The notes beneath the pieces were generated by a model. That model was not told the origin of the DNA. It searched no databases and saw only the letters and a program-made list of their open reading frames with translations. A DNA stretch of 64,000 bases from Margaritifera margaritifera (lineage: Eukaryota > Mollusca > Bivalvia > Unionida > Margaritiferidae), in the NCBI GenBank assembly GCA_029931535.1, contig JAQPZY010000780.1:310001-374000 (forward strand), given 5' to 3'. The position numbers were made by a program, and so were the translations under genes. Of this stretch, positions 37,801 through 50,800 are shown piece after piece. Within the stretch, counting starts at the first letter, position 1. Each line of letters starts with the position of its first letter.

Positions 37801-40800
37801 TAGACTTATTGTTATGGACCATTACTATGAAGACTTAACCTTTTAGTGTCAGTGACATCAGACTTTGTGTACAGTGTCAGTGACATCAAAGTTGAAAGTT
37901 ATGGACCAGTACTATGAAAACTCAACTGTACAGTGTCAGTGACATGAAACTTTATAGTTATGGACCAGTACTATGAAAACTCAACTGTACAGTGTCAGTG
38001 ACATAAAACTTTATAGTTATGGACCAGTACTATGAAGACTAACACTTATAGTGTCAGTGACATCAGTTAAGTTATGGACCAGTACTATGAAAACTCAGCC
38101 TTATAGTGTCAGTGACATCAGACTTTATTGTTATGGATCAGTACAATGAAGACTAACACTTATAGTGTCAGTGACATCAGACTTTATTGTTATGGATCAG
38201 TACAATGAGGACAAACCCTTAAAGAGTCAGTGACATTAAACTTCATTATTGTAAACGTTATCTTCAGATTTAACTCATACTTACAAATCATCCTAAATTG
38301 GTTTTCCATAATGTCATTACATGATTTTTTTCTCTTATCTGGCATTTTATGGAACAAATTAAAAGACAAAAAATGTGAATTTAAACAGTTAGCATTTTCT
38401 GGGCTTTGAATTGTTTTTTTTTTATCATTTTTTTTTTTTGAGTTAATACTGTAGGTCAAATTAGAATTACATAATTTGCTTTTACTAACAACTTGCAGCT
38501 ACTTGTATTAAGTACTGTTGATAGTGTAGATGCAGTACACTGACTATGTATTACTAATTAAAAAGTTACAACTTTTAACCTTAAACATAGTTTAAAATGT
38601 TAAAATGAATAATCTCCCAATTAAGTTTAGAGTTAATGGGGTTTGATTTGTTAGTTATAAATGTCACTGTTTAGAGTTGCATAACTCTACAAATATGTTG
38701 GTTTGGTATTTTAAAAATAGTCAATTGTAACAGTAATACACTTATATTGTGCATTAAATACAGAATTGTACACTTTTTGTGATTTTCTTATTGAAGATTT
38801 TTATTTTTGATATGTAAAAAATATTCTCTTGGACAATCAAAACATTCCAATAAACACCTTGTCTAAAAAATGAGTTGTTGTTTTGCTTCAATATCACACA
38901 TAGTTACAATATAGATTGCACAGTTAAGGACATAAACACACACAGCATTATAATAAACATCGTTTAAACTCTTCATTAGATTATAACAGTAAAAGAAATT
39001 ACAAAGAAAAGTATACCAAATATATACAAATATATGAAAATATCTTCTTTTTTCTCCAAATAGATCAATTAATTTCCTAATTTATGACTGTCTAATTTCT
39101 TTGTCAATCAACAATTTCTCGGTAAGCGCTTGGTATAGTGGTGTTTTGTTAAATATTAAATTAGGTAGTACTCACCCAGTTTTTAACTTTTAAACAAGAC
39201 ACATATCACTTATTGTATCATGACAAATGAGAGAATTTCCTTTGATCCACTAAGAGGTTTTAAAAAATTCCATCTTTTAAAAATAGCACAAGAAAGCAAT
39301 TTGTCATGAATAGAAAAGAAAACTGCTCTAATAAATTTAAACATGTATACAAGATATGAATTAACAATTTATTATGTCAGTTTTATAGTCTTACCTGATT
39401 TTGCAGATAGCAAGGCATATGTATCACTTTTTCAGCAGCAGTGGCGGTTTAATGTTGAAATCTAATTCTGTGAATACCATATAGCAAATATTTTTTGAGG
39501 ACATGCAATTTATCTATTTCATCCAAAAAAGGCATATCTTAAAGTTTGGCTGGTTATATTTGAGTGATTGCAGATATAGGGAGGTTATAATATATATGGT
39601 TATCAGTTTTGATGGGATTTATATTTGCAATCTAATTCTGACAATGATAAATGTCAAAAAAGTTCTCTGCTAAAAATACTCACTATATGGTATTTTGTCT
39701 CAAAGTTATTGAAAGTCATATCAAAGTAGGGTGCAGCATAAAGTGGTTTTTGGATAAGACAATTTTCTGTGGAGTGCTGTGATTTTCTTGTGCATTTTGC
39801 ATGTGTCATGGTAAAAAAAAAAATTCATTGATTCATTTGAAATAAATAAAATAAATGAAAGAGCTATGAGGTAAATATCTTTCCTTTCAGTCCTATATGA
39901 ATGCCTTTGTCTCTCTATCCTCCTCTCTGTCCATGCAAAATGTCAGTCTGTATAACAGTCTGTTTGCCAGTCTTTCAACTTTCTCTTTCTGTCTTCTGTT
40001 GCATGTATGTGTCTGCATGTTTGTTGCTTATGGCCAGCTTTAACATGTTAAGAATACATGAGGCTAAATAAAAAAACAGTAGAGAGACGATATTCACACT
40101 TCTTGCAGGTGACTTTAAGGAAAACATTCTCCATGTATATGCCCATATGCTGGAATTTGCCAAGGGGAACAAGGATTTTAGACTGAAAGTGGCAGAACCC
40201 AAAATGGGGAAGGTAAGATTTTTGGAAACGTCAAGAAGATTACTAACAAAATGAACTTTTTCCTTGTTCACAAACCTTTTGAATATTCAGGCCTAAGAAA
40301 TATTCAGGCTCAGAAATATTCAGAATTAAAATTTGGGACCAAGAAATTTTCAGGCTAAGAATTATTCAGGCATAAGAAATATTAGGGTCTAGAAACATTC
40401 GGAAAGTGTTCGGTTTCATGCAGTTCATTTTGGAGTAAAAAAAAGTTCCTTATTACCCTTGTAACACTTATTTGAAAAAAAAAGTTCCTTATTACCCTTG
40501 TAACACTTATTTGAAAAAAAAGTTCCTTATTACCCTTGTAACACTTATTTGAAAAAAAAATTCCTTATTACCCTTGTAACACTTATTTGAAAAAAAAGTT
40601 CCTCATTACCCTTGTAACACTTATTTTGGACAAGTGGAGGAGTTTATTTTTTCACAAATATATTTCTCTTATCACACAGAAGAATTATTTAGCATGCAGT
40701 ACACATTCTCAGATAAGTAATATAGTTCTAACACAACTTAATTGAAAAAAATTACTTGAAAATAATAATATCTGAAAATAGGCATATTTGTTAATTCCCT

Positions 40801-43800
40801 TGAATTTGATTGTATAACCACTTTATAATATGAAACATAGTATTGTCCTCTATTTCACACAGATGCTTAATTTTAAAGGGGAAATTACAATTTCTCTGGA
40901 AAATGTTTATGTATATAAGTGTATGTATATATGTATCTACATATGTGCTTATGTATATATTTATTGAGTGGGGAGGGGGAGAGAGAAACAGCATATTACA
41001 TGGATATACAGTTATATTAGTATAGCCCCATTACAGCATATTACATGGATATACAGTTATATTAGTATGGCCCCATTCAGTAAAGTTGGTGGATCCTACA
41101 ATAATCATGTTGTCCATCTGTGTCAGGCAACTGTTTGGTTTCCACTTGATAATTTTATTGGGAATGGTTGGATTATAACCAAATTTACTATGCAGTTTTA
41201 TATTGATATCTGGTTTTCAGTTTTCTTCATCATCATTTAGAGGAGTTATGGGCCCTGATTGCCTATCTTCCTAGCTTGTGTTTCCCCAGCCTAATTTTAC
41301 AAAGGATTGTAAGATTTCAGCCACATTTGGCATGCGGCTTTATACTGATCAAACCTTGAGGGAGTTCAATATCCAGCATCGCATAACATCATTTACATGA
41401 GTTATCACCCTTGATTTTCTGAGTTCTTGACTTCTGTTAAATTAGTCATGCAGCTTTATGTTGATGAGACCTTCACTGAGTTCAGTTTCCAGCATTCTAC
41501 AACATTATTTACAGAGTTAGGGTCCTTGATTGTCCATCTGACTTTTTTTTTGGTAGTATTAGTATGGAAAGGATTGTTGGATTTCCACCAAATTTGGCAT
41601 GGAGAATTAAAATGATAAGGCCTTAAATGAGGTTGATTTCTAGTGTTCCACAAGCTCATTTTGAAAGAAATTATGACCTCTCAGTACTGGTTTTTCTAAT
41701 GTTGGTACTGCCAAGCAAATCGTAGTGAGCAGTTCCCTGTGTAATGTGCCCATCATTTATAAATCTAGTTATTTCACAAGACCTTTTGATTCAAGAACAT
41801 TCTTATTACATCCAAAACCCAATATTTTCAGATGTTAGAAGCCAGTTTTGAAGATGAAGGTGATGGTTACAAAATAACAGTTATACTGGCAAAACCAGGC
41901 ATCCCACGTAAGTAGGATATAGATGTATCAATTGTTACATATAAAGCAAGGCTTCATATAGTGATATTTAGTAATTTTTTTATTTATTTATAAAATGCTT
42001 ATAGCTATTAAACAGCAGGTGTATTTCATCACATTTTAGCAAATATGCAAGTTGAACATTTTTGGAAATGGTAATCTGGAAACCTATATAGAAATCCTAT
42101 CAATTTGTTTTCATTTATTTTTAGCTCACCTGGTTACAGACCAAGGGTGTTTATGGTATGGCCCTGTATCAGTCAAGCATTGTCCATCATCCATTGTGTG
42201 TCTGTCTATCAACAATTGCTTTTACCACTCTGGAGTCCATATTTCTGTTCTGATTTAAATCAAACTTGGAATATGGGTATATATCATCAATCTCGGATGA
42301 GTTCGATAATGTGTAAGATCTCTGCATATTAATGAGGTGATCTTACAACTGATTTGCTAACTTTTTTTACCATTCTGGATGCCATATTTCTGATCCAGTT
42401 TTGATCAAACTTGGGATATATGCTTATATCATTAAGGCCTCAGATGAGTGTGATAATGAGCATACTAATGAAGTGATCTTGCATCTGATTGGCTGAGCTT
42501 GTTACCCTGCTGTAAAGCATACTTCTGATACAATTGTGATCATATTTGCAACATGGGTTTATATCATCCAGGTCTTGGATGGATTTAATAATAGTGAGAT
42601 CCATGCATAATAATGAAATAATCTTGCATTTGATTAGTTGGGCTTGTTACATTTCTGGTGGCCATGTTTCCAATCTAATTTTGATAAAACTTGGAATATA
42701 TGCTTGTATCAATAAGATCTCAGATAAGTTTGATAATAAGTGAGATCCATGCATACTAATGAAGTGGTCTTGCATCTGAATGGCTGAGCTTGTTACCCAT
42801 CTGGAAGCCATATTTCTGACTCAATTTTGATCAAACTTGAAATATAAGTATATTCATCAAGATCTTGGATGTATTCAATAATGATTGAGATTTACATATA
42901 TTAATGAGATAATCTTGCACTTATTGGCTGACCTTGTTACGACTCTAGAGGCCCGATTTCTGATCTAATTTTGATCAAATTTGGAATTAATGCTTATATC
43001 ATCAACATCTTGGATGTGTTCAATAATGATTGGGAACCATGCATATTAATGAGGTGATTGGTTGAAGTTATTATCTCTCTGGAAGCCTTATTTGTAACCT
43101 GATTTTGGTCATGCTTGGAATATATGCTTATATCATCAAGATCTTGTACGGGCTCAATAATGAGTGAGATGCACGATATTAATGAACTGATCTTGCATCC
43201 GATTGGCTGAACTTGTTACTATTCTAGAAGCCATATTTCTGGTCTGATTTTGATAAGGCTGGAAATATTGACTTATATCATCAAGATCTTGGATGGGTTC
43301 CATAATTAGTGAAATCCATGTATATTAATGATGTAATTTTGCATCTGATTGGTCAAACTTTGTTACCAATCTAGAAGTGATAGTTGTAATCAGATTTTGA
43401 TCAGACTTGGAATATATGTTTCAATCATTAGGATTTTGGACTGTTTCAGTAATGAGTAAGATAACTGCATATTAATGAGGTAATCTTGCATCTGATTGAC
43501 TGGGCTTCTTACCATTCTTGAAGCCATATTTTTGATCTGTTGTGTTTATTATCATTAAGATCTTGGATGACTTTGATTATGAGCAAAAGACAGAGCATAT
43601 TAAATATGCCTTCATCTTTAGAAAGAATCTTTATCAGAATATAGTAAAATAGGTACAATGAACATGATATAAAGTTTGGGAGATATTTTACATAGGATGT
43701 GTTCTCACACTACTGTATAAGCCTGCTTAGTGAAACGGTCAAATGTTAAGTGATGCAAGCCAGGTGAGCAATATCAGGCCCACTTTGGCTTCTTGTTTAT

Positions 43801-46800
43801 TTATGTAGGGGCCTGATGTATTTATTTACATTTATTTATATTTCTACAGGGGTCTTATTTATTTATTCCCTTTTATTTTTATTCCTTTAGGAACCCCATT
43901 TATTTATTCCCGTTTTTGGATGGAAATATCCACATGATAACATTTTTATGATCTTTCAACTGTTCAAATATTTTTGATAGCAAAATTTATTTGATTTTTT
44001 TATTCAAATGTTTAGAAAGTTGTGACCAGGTCACACACTTTTAAAAATAAGAAATATTTCCTTATGAGATATATGCTAGAAATTGTTTACAGGTTTTATA
44101 TTAAATTACTCTGCCATGAAAACTAGTCATTATAAATTCCCTAAGTAACCCATCTAAAGAGGATTAAACGCTATGGGTCATTTATTTTTTAGATGCCTGC
44201 CATAAAGCAGAGTGTATCATATTATAAGCTCCATACATTCATCCATACATCTCTCTCTTTTTTTTATTTCTATACAATAACTCAAGTTTTCTACCATCTA
44301 CTGTTACCAAACTTTGTATATTGCTTGTATTAGGGTTAAAGAAGAAGTCTATTTACTTTGAGGTTAAAGAGTCAAAGGTCATACATTGCCAATATTTTCT
44401 GGCAGTTTATTTAAAGAAAAATATTTATCACATGGACATATATTTGGAACAATTTTATTTTAATGCATATCAATCAAACACATCTTCAGTTTTGATAAAA
44501 GTAATGTGTTTTAAAGAATCACTTTCTATTTTAGGTGGTTCCTTACGAAAACCTCCCCAAAAAACAGAGGAGAAAAAGAAAAAGGAAAATGGAAATGGGA
44601 AACCCACAGAAAAGAAATCTCCAACTCCAGAGAAAAAGTCTGATCCTTTTTTTGCCATGGAAACAGAAAATTTGAATGTAAGTTTAATAGTATAGTTGTA
44701 TCTACTTTTTGTTCATTAAATTGAGTACTATTATTTAATCAATTTTGTTATGAGGAAATCAGTTAAATGTACATTGTGATAAACCATAAAAGTCAGTGGT
44801 TTACATTGTGATGTACCATATAAGTCAGATAGGTAAACTCATATATCCACATTCTTTTCAAAAGAAAAAGTGGGGGCTTGTTAGCACTATGCCCATTTTT
44901 ACTTAGGAACAGGCAAGTGCGAAATGTAGCATTACTTTACTGTTTCACATTAAAATTTTCCATTATTAGGATATGATGAATTTAGGAGATTTTTCATGTA
45001 CCTATTGCCTCAGAATTATGACTAAAGAACAAGCTATGGGACAAGGACAGTAGAAATGTGGGTGTGGTACGACCAGATGAAATCATGAATAAACATTCTA
45101 TTCAGAGGTTGTGTTAATTCAGAACATTGCATCCTGGATGTAAAGTAATAAATCCCAAAGGAAAAAGAACCACCTTGCATCCATGTGACAGAATATCTGG
45201 GATGTAAAGTAATAAATACCAAAGGAAAAAGAACCACCTTGCATCCATTTAATAGAATATTGTCACTGGGATGCAACAAGATGGCAAGTGACATCTATGC
45301 TTGCCATACTTTTATTCTTCACAGTTTTTTTTCCAATTTTCCATAAAGTGAGAAATGGTTACAATGGCCAATACCAGATTTATATTTAAAATCCTATTTT
45401 ATTGTTTGTATACAAAATATTTACTCAGTCCCAATCATTTGCACCTAATCCCCATGCATCCAGTATTGATGTAGATTTCGGTACATATATTAGCATGGTT
45501 CACAATCCTTAAAGAGTTATTTTTAGTTTCAAGATCTATAATCAGGACACAGACTACTGTATCACATGTGCTAACATTTCACCTAAATAAAATGGTACAT
45601 TTATCATTAGTAATAAGAAAACTCTTCCTGTAGTATATTCTGTAATGCATTTAAGTGAGGAACATGATCTATTAAGATTCAGCATTATGGGAGAGCCTTA
45701 GAATTTTCAGCATTATTACTGAGAGATACAATTTTGATTTTGATTAGCTGTAAGTTTAAACTTGCTAAATTAATTTAATCTGTGTCAGTTACTGATAGCC
45801 AGTATATGGTTACACAAACAATGTCATGGGGTGCAAACCTGTTTTAGTGGAAGGATTTAAGGATCTACAAAATTTAGCACTACTTCAGTATGTTGGTCTT
45901 AGTCATAACCAGTTTTACTTTTATTACATAGTTTTACCAGTATGCAAATAGTGGGTAAACATGAAATTTACACAGGACATATCTATATTTACAGCAACAA
46001 GGTACAGTCAAGCCATATGATAAATTCAATGCAGAGCAAGATGCGGAAGTTCTACGCAATGCCATGAAAGGGTTAGGTAAGGAATCTCTTTAAAATGGGC
46101 AATATTTGTTGCTCATCATTTGTAGTCACATTTATTTCAAATTGTGTTGTATTTATCAACTGATTGCTTCCAAAACTGTAATACATTGCATGAAAGACCT
46201 CATTATACTGCTGTTCCTTGTAGGCATGTATTGTCATGGGTCCAGTATTTTAAGTAAGATTTGTTGTTTTAGCTAACAAAAAACAACTATTATATGGTCT
46301 TCTTTCCTCATTGGTTATATGAATATATTCTTAAGAAAGTTTAGTTTGCAATGCCTTTTCATTGTAGAGTACATTGTAGAGTACTGGATGATATAACTAA
46401 TTATTTGTTGTTCATAAAAATGAGAGGCACTTTATGATGCAATCTTAATTATTTTCATTATTGTTATTATTATTATTTCTATTATTATTATTATTATTGT
46501 TGTTGTTGTTGTTCTTGTTCTTCTTCTTCTTATTGTTCTTGTTTTTGTTCTTCTTATTGTTATTATTAGGGCCCTACTCAACAAAGTCAGTGAAGCCCTA
46601 TAGTAATCTTGTTATCCATCTATCAGTCAATCCATTCACTCATTCCTCTATCTGTCAATCAATCCATTCATCCATTCCTCAATCTGTCAATCAATCTATC
46701 TGTCAAACATTTCCTTTTCAAGAAAGATAACTTTATTGAGATTTTTGTTTATTGTAACCAAATTTGGCATCAATTTGATATTGATGAGACCTGATTTTAA

Positions 46801-47759
46801 GTCTTCTGTGTCGTCCTTTAGAGGTATTATGGCCTTAATTGCTTGTCCTCATAACTGTAGTTTATCCCAAAACATCATTTAGAGGAGTTATGCACTCAGA
46901 TTGTTCATCCTCCTGACTTTGGTTTCCCCAGCATTACTTTACCAAGGAGTGTTCATCCTCCTGACTTTGGTTTCCCCAGCATTACTCTACCAAGGATGCT
47001 TCATCCTCCTGACTTTGGTTTCCCCAGCATTACTCTACTAAGGATGCTTCATCCTCCTGACTTTGGTTTCCCCAGCATTACTCTACCAAGGATGCTTCAT
47101 CCTCCTGACTTTGGTTTCCCCAGCATTACTCTACTAAGGATGCTTCATCCTCCTGACTTTGGTTTCCCCAGCATTATTTTACCAAGGATAGTTAGATTTG
47201 AACCAAATTTAACATGCACCCTTATATTGATAAGGCCTTGAATGGGTTTCATGTACATCTTTCTCTGATGTTATTTAGAGGAATTATGGCTTTCCTGATT
47301 GCTTGCTCTCCTAACCTTGGTTTCCAAATGCAAGTTTCTCTCTTTAAAGCCAATCAAAACAAATCATTATTGATGCATCCATAACTAATGGCTGTAGTGT
47401 TTCTTCTTCTTCTTCTTCTTATTATTATTATTATTAGAAAAAGCTAATTTTTATTTTTTCAACATGATGGTCATTTTGTGATGCAATCAGTGTTGTTGTT
47501 AATATTATTTTGTTATTGAATAAAAATAATCATAAAAGTAATAATAATAGCTGTAGTTATTACTATTATAATTATCATCATTATTATTATTAATATTATT
47601 ATTATTATTTTTCTACATTTAAAGGACATTCTTTGGTGCAATCATTATTGTTATTATTGTTATAGTTATGATAATTAGTGTTAATAAGATAATCCATGAC
47701 AAAGCTAATTTTTGTTTTTCCTAATTTGATCATTATCCATAATATTTTTTGATAATAAA

Positions 47760-47790
<31 letters not shown>

Positions 47791-47846
47791 GTTGCTGTTC
47801 TTGTAAATATTTTATAAATCATGATAAAGCTAACCTAATGTTGTTG

Positions 47847-47892
<46 letters not shown>

Positions 47893-50800
47893 CTTTACAG
47901 GAACGGATGAGGATGCATTGAACAATGTTTTGTGCTACAGATCCAACCCACAGAGACAAGAAATAGCTCTTGCCTATAAAACAATGTTTGGAAAGGTGAG
48001 TTACCTCCCCTCAGAAATGAAATGGGGGTTTGATTGAGTGACACTCATTAACACTCATATCATTTTTGTAACTGTATCAAACATGTTGTCTTTCAAAGAA
48101 ATAAACAAACAAACATGCAAACATCCATACAAAAAGGAAAGCAAATGAAATTCAGCTTGAGTTTGTGTACACTATATGCAGTGATGAGTGCCATTTGACA
48201 TATAAAGTACTTAGCTATGCTGGTAATACACTCATGTCGGAGCACTCACAGATCCTAACTACCAACTTTTTGGATGCATTTTCTTAAAAATTTTTAGGGT
48301 AGAATACAGTGTTCAGTTTGTATATCAGCAATATACTAAACCAGGCAATCAATCACAATGCTAAGAACACAACACAGTGGTCATACATTAACAGTACACC
48401 AAAACCAGGCAATCAATCACAATGCTAAGAACACAACACAATGGTCATACATTAACAGTACACCAAAACCAGGCAATCAATCACAATGCTAAGAACACAA
48501 CACAATGGTCATACATTAACAGTACACCAAAACCAGGCAATCAATCACAATGCTAAGAACACAACACAATGGTCATACATTAACAGTACACCAAAACCAG
48601 GCAATCAATCACAATGCTAAGAACACAACACAATGGTCATACATTAACAGTACACCAAAACCAGGAAATCAGTTGCTATGCTAAGACAGTAGCTATATAT
48701 TAATAACACTACTCAAAGTTATCAAGGACATGCACACAGGATGGGCCTGGCTTGTGCCAAGTGCGTTTCTTCAAAACCTTTCAGTGTCTGTACCTTGTAG
48801 TCAGAAGAGACATGGTCCAGTGTTCTTCAGAAACAGTTGATAGGCAAGGAAAAAAAAGATCAAGGTGCAAGTTAACTGACATAGACATCTCGATTTTACA
48901 TGCCAATTCAGAATCTGCAGCCAGCATTGCGGGGGATTCTGCGATGGCAACCCCTCTGCTGGCTAAGATTCCCCACACTGTGCTAAATGTGACCTTCACT
49001 TCAAACAATACAAATGGAATGATGCTGGCTCCACACATGAGTTACTAGAGTCACAGATACAGTGACTGATCTATTAAACTGCTTGCAATATGTTGGCATA
49101 AAGGGAATTTCTTTCTAGATTTTTGTCATGCCTCTTGAGAGTGGATTTTCAGATTATTAGAGAAGATACTCCCTTTATATGGCAGTCCATTGGATATAAA
49201 TCCCCCCTGAATGCCTGTGTATGGCCTTAGTACCTGTAAACCTGGGAGCATGGGGTTAATGACCAATCTCACTAGTCTCTACTGTATACTAGACCTGTGC
49301 CAACGATCTCTTGTAATCCTACTGTCAACCAGCCCAACCAGCCATCTGACTGGCCCTTATCATGGGTATATGACCAGAGATACATGATTTCAGAGTGTCA
49401 AACTGCAAAGCAGATGATAGCTCCATCTGAAATGGCCAGTTACAGTAATCTGACCATCTGTTCTGTCTCCCTAGCTGCCTGCCTGGCCATTTGGCTCTTG
49501 ACACAACAAGTCATGCTGACAATCTGTCCTTTTGCTTCAGAACAACTATCCTTGTCAGAATCCATTTCACATTATGGGACCTGCTTTTATGACTTACCCA
49601 AAAGGTAATTATCACACAACACATTTTTTTTTTCTATGGGGGATGTTGTACCCTAATATTGAAGGCATTCAGGATGAGCATAACCCCTCAATCAAGAATA
49701 GAGCAACCTTGACTAGCTGTCACACTTTGGCTTTCATTTCCCTTTTGGGGTGGAAGAGAGCAGGTACATTGAGGAAATCAGGCAGCAAGTGGTGCAGGAG
49801 CTAGTCCTTTAGCTTTCTTTGCCTGCCCTTTTCAGCTTTCAGCTGTGTCAGTCAAAGTTTCAGAGAGAGGACGATCATTGACCAAAGGATACTAAAACCA
49901 TGCCCCAGTAGCAACAGTCTCTCCATATCCAGGCAATCTTAAGGTGGTCACAGGCCTCTCAGTTTCACATGCAGTTGGGGGGAGGTAACCTAGTTTCTCA
50001 TAACCCAAGCCCTCTGGTTCCCAACAGTGATTCCCTGTCCCAGCCACCTGCTGACACCATTCTGTTGGGCGTGAGACTCCTTTGGTTTCAGCAGATTTGA
50101 ATTGACCTCTTTCCTGACAATAAATGAGTTGATCCAAGTTGTTTTGGAGTGGCTGTGAATATCATTTGTCAAGCTCTGACCCCTTTTGTCATCCTCTTTC
50201 ATGATGGCCAGCCGAATGACCCCAGGAAGCCAGAAGTAGATCAAGATTCTTCTCCCCAAGCAGCTACTGGAGATAGTTTGCAAGTCAAAATCTGTAGGTT
50301 TTTACTTCAGGTTTTTCTTGGTATTAGAGACCAGTGGAAAGCTCCTCAGTCTTCTCAATGCAGTAGTAGATATGCTGCATCTCTGCTGCCTTTTCATGGC
50401 CCCCTGCTGATAGTTCTTCTGACCCAGCAGTACCCTCTCTCCAGTCCATTAGATCATTGGGTAGTGATCTAGACTAATTCACGCCACTTTCTTCTCCAAT
50501 AGCAGGACAGGAAGAGGTTTGCATAGAGAATCCATTTGTAAGCTCCCCAACTGGAGATTATGATCTGCACAACTGCCAGTTCATTTAGTTGTGGGGTCTA
50601 CTCACTGCCGACTTCATGACTGTCATTGGTAAGTGAACTCCATTTGAGAAGGGCCTTCACATCAACCTTTTGGAGATGAATGCCATTTTCATTGTTTCCC
50701 ATGCCTGGAAGGATCTGCTCCATGGAAGTGTGATCTTGATATTGTCCAACACCTCTGTGGCAGTGAATTACCTCCTCAAACAAGGGTGTACCAAATCATC

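Noticed and set aside
46461..46730. Leu/Phe-rich ORF resembling a membrane protein
   Set aside because: Translation of a trinucleotide microsatellite followed by an interspersed repeat.
49297..50472. ORFs of about 100 aa as host genes
   Set aside because: They lie in or beside the DIRS-like relic, overlap in several frames and show no domain.
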